NCBI GenBank assembly: GCA_910586845.1 | Contig: CAJUJV010000068.1 | Span: 1 to 21,044, forward strand | DNA from: an uncultured Hungatella sp. | GTDB lineage: Bacteria > Bacillota > Clostridia > Lachnospirales > Lachnospiraceae | Reading direction: 5' to 3' | Length of the DNA stretch: 21,044 nt | Shown here: positions 15,151-21,044 of the stretch, in pieces | Layout of the letters: each line of letters opens with the position of its first letter | How positions within the stretch are numbered: the first letter of the stretch is position 1 | The notes under the pieces: model-generated | What the model was told of the DNA's origin: nothing | Database searches by the model: none | What the model saw: only the letters and a program-made list of their open reading frames with translations | Made by a program: the position numbers and the translations under genes

Positions 15151-15438
15151 ATGAAACAATATTTCTACCCTGCAATCTTTCACGCTGCCGAGGAAGGCGG
15201 CTTCTGGGTCTCCTTCCCTGATCTTCCCGAGTGCCTGACGGAAGGCAACACTATGGAAGAGGCTTATGCAATGGCCGTCAAGGCCCTCGGGCTTTCTCTT
15301 ACTGACCGGCTTCATGATCAGGAAGAGCTTCCTCAGCCTTCTGCTCCCGGTGAGATTTCTCTGGAAGATCCGGACAGATATCTCGTCATGGTCCCGTTCA
15401 ATCTGGAGGAATATCAGAAAAACCTACAATCCCGTTGA
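15151..15438 (+). CDS. solo HicB-like protein lacking DNA-binding domain
   Basis: This 95-residue protein has the HicB N-terminal fold: Q-Y-F-Y-P-A-I-F (3-10), then G-F-W-V-S-F-P-D-L-P-E-C (17-28), T-M-E-E-A-Y-A-M-A (34-42) and a late Y-L-V-M-V-P-F (75-82). It stops right after that, where related HicB proteins continue into a ribbon-helix-helix. It is the only plus-strand gene here, is divergent from hicA, and has its own promoter and terminator, so it is probably expressed. I took ATG 15151 rather than the in-frame ATG at 15127, because AAGGAGG lies eight bases ahead. It may be a separate HicA-neutralising protein, or an eroded antitoxin. Confidence 0.8.
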   Translation: MKQYFYPAIFHAAEEGGFWVSFPDLPECLTEGNTMEEAYAMAVKALGLSLTDRLHDQEELPQPSAPGEISLEDPDRYLVMVPFNLEEYQKNLQSR

Positions 15439-15444
15439 CCATCT

Positions 15445-15480
15445 GCCGCCCTCCATCATATAGGGCGGCTCTTTTCTTTC
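15445..15480 (+). terminator. intrinsic terminator after solo hicB
   Basis: A perfect 8-bp GC-rich stem (15445-15452 with 15462-15469, 9-base loop) is followed by a T-rich run (15470-15479). On the minus strand no T-run follows, so late transcripts from the portal side should not be stopped here. Confidence 0.8.
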
Positions 15481-15485
15481 CCGAT

Positions 15486-15501
15486 TTTGCACTGGTGCAA
15501 A
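15486..15501. repeat. short palindrome beyond portal stop
   Basis: TTTGCAC (15486-15492) and GTGCAAA (15495-15501) form a 7-bp inverted repeat with a 2-base centre, 8 bases past the end of the portal gene and close to the edge of the toxin-antitoxin insertion. It could be a binding site or an insertion boundary; nothing further can be read. Confidence 0.35.
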
Positions 15502-15509
15502 TTCTTAAA

Positions 15510-17672
15510 TCAGGAGAACGTCAGAAAACAATGACAGTTTACCGTTTCCTCTGCCACATTGCAGTCTGCGTCACAGGGATACATCAGCTTATTCCCTTTC
15601 GATGTGACGAACGGCTCCGTGATCAGTACGGTCTTGCCGTTCAGCTCCCGGTGAGTATCTCTGGCTTTTCCCGCATTGGTGATATGCCAGGTTTTATGGG
15701 AGAAGCCGCCTTTTAAGGCCATGTCAAAATGACCGGCCAGAAGACTGGTATTGCATTCCTGAGCGGCAATGGTTCTGGCTCTGGCCGCGGAAGTGTTCAT
15801 CTCGTTCATGATCTCTTCCGTCAGCTCCTGCCTGGCTTTTCCCTGTGTCAGGCCGTCTGCCACGATTTGACCAATCTTATCCTTTGTCGTCTTTGTCACC
15901 CGGGTGACTCTCTGGCCTCCGCGGATCCGTGCCGTGGACACCAGGGCCGGCTGCTGGATCCCACGAAGCCGGTACATGGAGGCCATCTGCTCTGCTCCTT
16001 TGTCATATGTCTCCGTCCACAGCGGCAGGAGAATGGACTCCAGCAGGGACTCTTCTTTCTTCCAGTCAAGCAGATTCCCGGCAAATCTCATGGCCAGCTC
16101 CGTCTTTTGCTGATCAGTCAGAAGCTCGAATTCCTCCGGAGTCATGTCCAGCGTGTCCCAGATGGTTCCGTCTGCCTTCCGGGTCCCCCCAAGAGCTGCC
16201 TGAAGGCGGGAGGCCTGGTCTTTTAAATATCTCCCTGCTGCCTTTTCAAACTTGCCTGTCTGAAGATTCCTGACGGCTGCCAGGCTGTTTTCCGCTGCCC
16301 GGTTCCGGCGTTCCTTGATCTCACCTGCCCGCCTGAGTATTTTTTCCTCTTCCAGGATCACCGTCTCCTGATCATCAGCTTCGATCTCAATCTCATTACG
16401 GTCCGCTTCCATGGGATCCGGCATGTCGGCATACTGGAGGTTTGCTGACTGGGAGCTGATCTCGATGATGTCCTCATCTTTCCCCACAAACAGGTCTGCG
16501 AAGTTCATCTTGTAGACATCTCCCTGCCGCTCCTGCTCCTTATCCAGTTTTTCCCTCGCCTCGTTCCTTGTCAGCAGGCCTGCATTCCAGCCGTCAATGG
16601 CTGCTGCTTTTTCAAACTCTTTGTCTTTGGGAATGATGTCGTCATACTCCCACAGAAGATCATCACCGTATGCAGGCAGGAGCTGTAAGTTAATGGCGTC
16701 CTGCCGGTTCCTCAGCCTGGGAGTCAGCACATTGGCGGCGTAGATATACTGGGCGGCATCTGCTGTTGCCCGGTTGCTGTTCTGGGTGATCCCCATGATC
16801 TCCCTGGGCATCCCGAAATGCTCCATGACAGAATCACGGATAAAAATCCGCCCATTGACCATGTCCAGATCCTTCATATGGTCTGAGATCTTGGTCACTA
16901 CGGGAGTCACGTCCCGGGGGCCTCCTAAAACCGCTACCCCGTGACTGTTGTTGACTCCCCGGAACCGTTCCTTCCATCGTGCCAGGAATCTATCCTCCTG
17001 TTCCTTATTGGCACCCGGAAGAGCAATCACCGTTCCCGGGGTGGCGTCGTTATAAAAGAATTTCTTCTGGAACTTGGCTGCGTATTCGTCGATCTCGATC
17101 TCATCAGCCAGAGCCTCCGCCTGCCCCAGGCCCCTCTTATAGGGATCCAGAGGGTTCAGGTCCTTCATGACGAACATGTCGTCTACACTGACCTCCATGA
17201 TCCCGCCGTCTGTGGTCTTTATGGTGTAGTAGGGAGCCCCCTGATAAGGAGTCATCTGAACCCACTGCGTCGGCACAGGCCACAGCTCCGCCGGATATCC
17301 GTTGGCGTACCGCTCGATAAGGAAATACCCTTCGCCTTTCAGGAGAAGGTAATTGTTCTGCAGCCGCCACAGAGAGCTTGCCGTAAACTCATACAAAGGA
17401 TTCGGCCTTTTCCAAAAATCCAAGAATGGATGGGATCTGAGTTCCTTTTTATTCCCTTCCCCGTCAATCCGATACAGTCTCCCGGCCGCATAGGACAGAT
17501 CGGAGGAGATCTTGTCAACAACCGCCATTCTTGGATTCTTCCCAAATGCCTCCATCCACTCTGCCGTATTCCTGGAAGGGGGAGCGGTCCATCTGGGGAT
17601 CATCGGATTGTTTTCGCTGTTCCGGTTAAACTGGTCGGAAACCCGTTTTTTTCTGAAATGAAAGATTCCCAT
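15510..17672 (-). CDS. portal protein fused to Mu gpF-like minor head domain
   Basis: The 720-residue protein joins two normally separate functions. Residues 1-about 410 match an HK97-type portal, the dodecameric ring for DNA entry: N-P-R-M-A-V-V-D-K-I-S-S-D (46-58), H-P-F-L-D-F-W-K-R-P-N (81-91), L-L-L-K-G-E-G-Y-F (108-116), W-P-V-P (131-134), and the F-G-M-P-R-E-I-M-G segment near 293-301. Residues about 560-720 match the Mu gpF/SPP1 gp7 head morphogenesis domain: K-A-R-D-T-H (669-674), a P-C-D motif, and a terminal E-T-V-N-C-H-C (709-715). An acidic/charged linker joins them. The frame is unbroken, so the fusion is genuine. The ribosome site is weak (GGAG 13 bases upstream), 9 bases after the terminase stop. 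Confidence 0.88.
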   Translation of the reverse strand: MGIFHFRKKRVSDQFNRNSENNPMIPRWTAPPSRNTAEWMEAFGKNPRMAVVDKISSDLSYAAGRLYRIDGEGNKKELRSHPFLDFWKRPNPLYEFTASSLWRLQNNYLLLKGEGYFLIERYANGYPAELWPVPTQWVQMTPYQGAPYYTIKTTDGGIMEVSVDDMFVMKDLNPLDPYKRGLGQAEALADEIEIDEYAAKFQKKFFYNDATPGTVIALPGANKEQEDRFLARWKERFRGVNNSHGVAVLGGPRDVTPVVTKISDHMKDLDMVNGRIFIRDSVMEHFGMPREIMGITQNSNRATADAAQYIYAANVLTPRLRNRQDAINLQLLPAYGDDLLWEYDDIIPKDKEFEKAAAIDGWNAGLLTRNEAREKLDKEQERQGDVYKMNFADLFVGKDEDIIEISSQSANLQYADMPDPMEADRNEIEIEADDQETVILEEEKILRRAGEIKERRNRAAENSLAAVRNLQTGKFEKAAGRYLKDQASRLQAALGGTRKADGTIWDTLDMTPEEFELLTDQQKTELAMRFAGNLLDWKKEESLLESILLPLWTETYDKGAEQMASMYRLRGIQQPALVSTARIRGGQRVTRVTKTTKDKIGQIVADGLTQGKARQELTEEIMNEMNTSAARARTIAAQECNTSLLAGHFDMALKGGFSHKTWHITNAGKARDTHRELNGKTVLITEPFVTSKGNKLMYPCDADCNVAEETVNCHCFLTFS

Positions 17673-17681
17673 CTTCTTATC

Positions 17682-19145
17682 TCAACTCCATTCTAATGTC
17701 CATTCATTATTGGGATCATAAAGCGCCAAGGCCAGAGCGTCCGCAATATCCGGTGAGGATACTCCCCGCTTTTTCATGGCCTCTTTCCGCTCCAGCTCCA
17801 GTTTTCCGTCTTTGCCTACAATGTATTTCCGGTTAGAGAGCTGAGAAAACAGGGTATCGTCATCCGGAAGCCTAAGCCGTCCCTCCTGAAGATACTTCCT
17901 CACTTTGCCCCACATGAGGCCGGTGCTGTTGCTGTACTCCACCGGATCCCCGTCTTCTACCTTGCCGCCGGCTCCTCCGAAATGACACTCCACGATCTCC
18001 AGATCAAGCCTGGGAACCTCCATACATTCCTGATACTGCCTGGGATCCTCCGGATCCAGTCCCTGGCGCCTTACGCGTTCCATCCAGATCTCCTCTATGA
18101 TCCGGTCCTTCTGTTCGTACAGGTTATCATAGACTCCGACTCCCAGACCGTCACAATCCACCTTTACTCTCATGACAGTGGCCTCCGGATAGTCCGCGGC
18201 AAGCCGTTTGATCATGATCACCGCATATCCGCTGATCTCCGTGGTGCGGTTGTGATGGTAAAGCTCATATCCCAGAGATTCCGCTTTATCCAGAAGAGGG
18301 TACAGGGCAGAACTGTCGTCGCCGTAGCGGGCCACGTCGATCCCGATGTCGATGCGCTCCTTTAAAAGTTCCGGGCTGCGCCTGGCTGCTTCCTCGCACC
18401 ATTCCATGGCGATCAGGCTGTCCGGTGCGGATTTGGGGAACTGCCCGGCGACACGGACCCGGAACACATCGGAATCCTCTCCAAACATGCGGATGATGTC
18501 CTGGACAAATTTTTTCGCCACATGCCTGCTGTCCCGCCCGTCCACATGCATAGCGCTGTACTGTTCCCTCTTTCCGTGATGGCTGTCATAGAAAAAGCCG
18601 GTCAGCCTGGTGGGATTCCCCATCATCAGAAGCCTGGCGTCCTCTCCCGTCATGGCTCCCAGGACAGGCTCAAACACCTTGTCCGGCACGCCAGAGGCCT
18701 CATCGATGATGTACAGGACATGTTCGGAATGGAATCCCTGAAGGGCATCCGGGTTGGTGGCAGTTCTGGGCACGGCGAACCATTCCTCTTTATAGCCTCT
18801 CATGTAGATCCGTTCGTAGGTCCAGATCAGCTCCTTTTTCAGTTCCGGATTGTTCCTCAGCCACTTGCTGACCTCTGCCCACAGCACATCATACAGCTGA
18901 TGTTTCGTGGGGGCCGTACAGGGGATCTTCGGGAAAGGTCTTGTCATCAGAAACCAGATGACCGCCCAGGCTTCCACGGCGCTCTTTCCGATCCCGTGGC
19001 CGGACCTGACAGAGGTCATGGGATAATCGCGAAGACTCTTTAAAATGTCCCTCTGCTTCTCGTCCGGTCTGGCTCGGATCACGTCTTCCACAAAATAGAC
19101 CGGCTCGTCTGCATAGAACCGGATCGCCTCATCAAGGGGATTCAT
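17682..19145 (-). CDS. terminase large subunit
   Basis: This 487-residue packaging motor has an N-terminal ATPase and a C-terminal nuclease. Walker A is S-G-H-G-I-G-K-S (48-55), Walker B is L-Y-I-I-D-E (144-149), and the coupling motif is M-M-G-N-P-T (174-179). The RNase-H-like nuclease has D-I-G-I-D-V-A-R (266-273), D-C-D-G-L-G (330-335) and S-P-D-I-A-D-A (464-470), matching the acidic triad of the family. The start ATG (19145) overlaps the small subunit's TGA and has AGGAGG about ten bases before it. The frame is open 48 codons further upstream, over the small subunit gene, with no start context, so I rejected that extension. Headful or cos packaging cannot be told from sequence. Confidence 0.93.
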   Translation of the reverse strand: MNPLDEAIRFYADEPVYFVEDVIRARPDEKQRDILKSLRDYPMTSVRSGHGIGKSAVEAWAVIWFLMTRPFPKIPCTAPTKHQLYDVLWAEVSKWLRNNPELKKELIWTYERIYMRGYKEEWFAVPRTATNPDALQGFHSEHVLYIIDEASGVPDKVFEPVLGAMTGEDARLLMMGNPTRLTGFFYDSHHGKREQYSAMHVDGRDSRHVAKKFVQDIIRMFGEDSDVFRVRVAGQFPKSAPDSLIAMEWCEEAARRSPELLKERIDIGIDVARYGDDSSALYPLLDKAESLGYELYHHNRTTEISGYAVIMIKRLAADYPEATVMRVKVDCDGLGVGVYDNLYEQKDRIIEEIWMERVRRQGLDPEDPRQYQECMEVPRLDLEIVECHFGGAGGKVEDGDPVEYSNSTGLMWGKVRKYLQEGRLRLPDDDTLFSQLSNRKYIVGKDGKLELERKEAMKKRGVSSPDIADALALALYDPNNEWTLEWS

Positions 19146-19993
19146 TCGTTGCTTTCCTCCTCTTCCGGATTGTGACCTTCCTGATCTCTCTTTTCCGTCT
19201 GCAGCTCCCGGCTCCTGTGTGCCGCAATAATGGACTGGGCAAGTCCCTGCTGCCCGGCAGTCCCCATGCTCATGTGCTCCGCCAGCCATTCCATGGCCTT
19301 CATGGCGTCATACAATTCGATACTGGCTCCGTCCTTCCCCATTTTGACCTTTTTGATCATGCGGCCGTCCACTTCTGAGGAATCCCGGAATTTTACAAAG
19401 TTCACTTCTTTTGTGACCGGGACCTCCTCTCCGGTCTCCGGATCCTTCTTTGTTACAGGGCCTGTCATGCTTATGACCGGAACTTCCTCTCTTCCGAAGT
19501 CCACATAGTCCGTTAGGCTTGATGTGGCGATATCCAGGTACCGCTGGAAGATATCGTGTTCGTCGAAGAGCTGGGACTCGAAGCGCTCTTTTTTCAGGCG
19601 CCTGACTTCTTCTCTCACCTTAACATTTGTTAACAGTCTGGAGGCGGCGGCAACAGCGGCCTCATAGCTGCAGCCATACGCTTTTTTGTAGGACTGAGCA
19701 GCGTTCAGTGTCTTGGCATACAGGATACAGAAAAGCTGCTGTTTTTCAGGTAATTCCGGGGTTTCCGAACGCCTGTCTTCCAGCAGCCTGTTGCCTTTTT
19801 TGATATGCTCTTTTTTCTTTACCGAACGTTCGCTATTCTTATCCGAACGTTCGCTATCCCATTTGTGAGTGGACTTCCAGCGGCGGACCGTGCCCTCCGG
19901 CAGGTCCAGAAGCTGGGCAATTTCAATGAGTTTCCTGCCTTTCAGGTACATGGCCTTCGCCTCTTCTATCCTTGGATCCGGCGCTCTGGCCAT
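19142..19993 (-). CDS. terminase small subunit (YqaS-like)
   Basis: The 283-residue product recognises phage DNA for packaging. Residues about 8-46 are a helix-turn-helix: E-E-A-K-A-M-Y-L-K-G-R-K-L, then I-A-Q-L-L-D-L-P-E-G-T-V-R-R-W. Residues about 82-140 match the terminase 2 / YqaS region, with L-P-E-K-Q-Q-L-F-C-I-L-Y-A-K and A-A-Q-S-Y-K-K-A-Y-G, then a coiled R-R-L-K-K-E stretch. A beta region (around 170-205) carries charged turns, and the C-terminus is very acidic. Residues 47-57 contain a doubled S-E-R-S motif, encoded by palindromic DNA. ATG 19993 has AGGAGG nine bases upstream. It overlaps the large subunit by four bases. Confidence 0.85.
   Translation of the reverse strand: MARAPDPRIEEAKAMYLKGRKLIEIAQLLDLPEGTVRRWKSTHKWDSERSDKNSERSVKKKEHIKKGNRLLEDRRSETPELPEKQQLFCILYAKTLNAAQSYKKAYGCSYEAAVAAASRLLTNVKVREEVRRLKKERFESQLFDEHDIFQRYLDIATSSLTDYVDFGREEVPVISMTGPVTKKDPETGEEVPVTKEVNFVKFRDSSEVDGRMIKKVKMGKDGASIELYDAMKAMEWLAEHMSMGTAGQQGLAQSIIAAHRSRELQTEKRDQEGHNPEEEESNE
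19822..19857. repeat. two direct copies of a palindromic 15-mer inside the small terminase gene
   Basis: The 15 bases at 19822-19836 recur exactly at 19843-19857, a 21-base period, i.e. two helical turns. Each copy contains the perfect palindrome CGAACGTTCG (19823-19832 and 19844-19853). The repeat is in frame and encodes the paired S-E-R-S motif. Packaging initiation sites can lie within small terminase genes, as with the SPP1 pac site, so this is a candidate recognition site. Confidence 0.6.
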
Positions 19994-20034
19994 GCCGGCT
20001 CACCTCCTGTTCGTCGGTTAAAGTGATAGACACA

Positions 20035-20193
20035 CTAGGGCTTTAATTGAATTTCCAAGTCTTCTGTCCTCCTACCATCTTCCTTTTTAAGACTCCCCCT
20101 ATATTTCCCCGGAGGAACTGCTATTTTGCCTATGTGTATCGTTTTAGTAACCACATCATATACATCTTTCTTTGCACCGTCTCCCTGAATCAT
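20035..20193 (-). CDS. 52-residue hypothetical protein
   Basis: An ATG at 20193 with a GAGGTGA-type ribosome site opens a 52-codon frame ending at TAG (20037-20035). It begins 12 bases after the HslV-like gene's TAA, so the two are probably cotranscribed. The sequence is basic, with V-Y-D-V-V-T-K-T-I-H-I-G-K-I-A-V-P-P-G (11-29) that reads as beta strand and a basic, acidic-ended tail (R-R-T-E-D-L-E-I-Q-L). I recognise no family. It fills the space before the small terminase. Confidence 0.55.
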   Translation of the reverse strand: MIQGDGAKKDVYDVVTKTIHIGKIAVPPGKYRGSLKKEDGRRTEDLEIQLKP

Positions 20194-20205
20194 ACTTCAC
20201 CTCAA

Positions 20206-20817
20206 TTATTTCAGTCTTTGTGTTATATATGGCCTATCACAACCTTTGTTTATCAAATAGGCGACTACTTCGTTGTTTATTGATTCGTCAAATTCTACCC
20301 CTTTATCCACCATAATCTGAAATGCGTCCACTATCGCCATCACAATATCTTCCGCATTTTTATTAAGCTTAAAATTTTCAAAATGTTTTTCCAGGAAAGA
20401 ACCAACAAATTCCAACTCCCTGTTTCCATCAAAAATTTCTTTTTCATATTCTCCAGATTTAATCAAGTATCTTGTACACCGCATGCGCTCTCCCACCGGA
20501 CCACATATTATCGCGCATGTGTCAAACTTGTCATTCACTCCCTCATTTTTATATAGATTAAATCTCTTATCCAGAATATCTATCAACTGAACATACGATA
20601 ACTTATTTATATTCTCTGTGGGATTCAGTTTATCATCTATAAGTCCCCCAAAAAACTCTACTGCTGAATCATTTCTTCCAGTAAAGCCGTACAAAAAACT
20701 GTCCTGCACCATTTTTACTTTTTCAATATGGCCTTTTTTCCCAGTATCAAGACAAAACATAGTCTCTCCACAAAATACAGCAAAATTCTCATTAAAAACT
20801 ACAGCAATAGCACTCAA
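20206..20817 (-). CDS. HslV/proteasome-like Ntn-hydrolase protein
   Basis: Counting from the proposed N-terminal serine, the protein aligns by eye with HslV: S-A-I-A-V-V, then C-G-E (15-17, HslV has A-G-D at the same place), H-I-E-K-V-K-M-V (29-36, HslV K33 corresponds to K32), and Y-G-F-T-G (43-47, HslV A-G-F-A-G), later G-N-R-E-L-E-F-V-G-S near the I-A-I-G-S-G-G site. I chose TTG (20817): GGAGGAG stands six bases before it, while the ATG at 20832 has no ribosome site. The TTG start makes Ser residue 2, so removing Met would expose it as the nucleophile, as known for Bacillus CodW. Asp17 is replaced by Glu. No HslU-like ATPase is seen. The gene is AT-rich compared with the phage body. Confidence 0.5.
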   Translation of the reverse strand: MSAIAVVFNENFAVFCGETMFCLDTGKKGHIEKVKMVQDSFLYGFTGRNDSAVEFFGGLIDDKLNPTENINKLSYVQLIDILDKRFNLYKNEGVNDKFDTCAIICGPVGERMRCTRYLIKSGEYEKEIFDGNRELEFVGSFLEKHFENFKLNKNAEDIVMAIVDAFQIMVDKGVEFDESINNEVVAYLINKGCDRPYITQRLK

Positions 20818-20865
20818 TATCTTCTCCTCCATCCAGACTTTTTGTTTTATGATACAACAAATCTC

Positions 20866-20899
20866 GGCAAAAGAAAAGACACCCTATCTCTAGGATGCC
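20866..20899 (-). terminator. intrinsic terminator upstream of HslV-like gene
   Basis: On the minus strand a hairpin (20899-20891 with 20886-20878, 9 pairs including two G-U, 4-base loop) is followed by TTTTCTTTT (20877-20869). It ends whatever is transcribed from the right. Confidence 0.7.
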
Positions 20900-21020
20900 T
20901 TCTCGTGCCTGGAATGTCTGGATAGAGAGTCCGAAACCAGGCCTGTTGGTGGTCTTTGCATATGCCGGCATACCACCCAAGCCGATTCAGCAGCCAGGCT
21001 GTGACACCTGGCTACCGTAT
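20866..21020 (-). ncRNA. candidate structured RNA ending in terminator
   Basis: Reading the minus strand, three hairpins precede the terminator: 7 bp (21013-21007/20998-20992), 6 bp enclosing the palindrome ATGCCGGCAT (20977-20972/20953-20948), and 6 bp (20942-20937/20912-20907). A TATCAT at 21024-21019 could be a -10 box; a -35 would fall at or outside the window edge. One reading frame is open through the region without a start, so a protein tail is not excluded. I match it to no known RNA family. Confidence 0.35.
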
Positions 21021-21044
21021 ATGATAGGGGAGGATAGAAAATCA

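Noticed and set aside
15055..15315. 86-codon minus-strand ORF opposite the solo hicB
   Set aside because: Antisense to a gene with clear family motifs; no ribosome site.
19146..19289. 48-codon upstream extension of the large terminase
   Set aside because: Overlaps the small terminase in another frame; the ATG at 19145 has the ribosome site and four-base overlap.
20792..20980. 62-codon minus-strand ORF at the right end
   Set aside because: Runs through the terminator hairpin and the start of the HslV-like gene in another frame; no ribosome site.
21027..21044. GGGGAGG on the plus strand near the window edge
   Set aside because: Could precede a plus-strand gene beyond the window, but no start codon is visible inside.
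1..21044. CRISPR arrays, tRNA genes, insertion sequences, att sites
   Set aside because: No spaced repeat array, cloverleaf, transposase or integrase signal seen on either strand.

Overview
The window holds the late (packaging, head and tail) region of a temperate-type contractile-tailed phage, most likely a prophage. The host is probably a Gram-positive Clostridia, plausibly Lachnospiraceae. Reasons: strong AGGAGG-type ribosome binding sites before most genes, sigma-A-like promoters, a moderately GC-rich body with an AT-rich right end, and head and tail families common in Firmicutes prophages. This is inference; no host marker gene is present. Nearly everything reads on the minus strand, so gene order runs from high to low coordinates. 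Many genes overlap by 4 to 8 bases, as in one long late operon.

Right end (about 20.0-21.0 kb): a candidate structured RNA ending in an intrinsic terminator, then an AT-rich gene for an HslV/proteasome-like N-terminal-nucleophile protein, then a 52-residue ORF of unknown function. Next come packaging and head entry: small terminase (19142-19993), large terminase (17682-19145), and a portal fused to a Mu gpF-like minor head domain (15510-17672).

Middle (14.3-15.5 kb): a toxin-antitoxin 'moron' sits between portal and protease. HicA and HicB read on the minus strand with their own promoter and terminator. A divergent solo HicB-like gene lacks the DNA-binding domain and has its own promoter and terminator. 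A 22-bp inverted repeat lies over the hicA promoter.

Head and neck (9.2-14.3 kb): prohead protease, a 556-residue HK97-type capsid protein with a very long, internally duplicated N-terminal region, a small probable capsid accessory protein, the head-tail connector, a gp10/gpG-like protein, a probable stopper and the neck/tail terminator.

Tail and baseplate (1-9.2 kb): DUF3383-type sheath, DUF3277-type tube, a tail assembly chaperone with a strong candidate programmed frameshift, a 750-residue tape measure, a Dit-like adaptor, a Pam3-type plug, hub, Gp138-like spike, gp25-like wedge, baseplate J and a DUF2612-like tail protein. A further gene begins at the left edge. Terminase packages DNA through the portal, the protease matures the shell, the neck proteins join head to tail, and the sheath/tube/baseplate set forms a compact contractile injection machine. 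No integrase, repressor, replication or lysis gene lies in the window.
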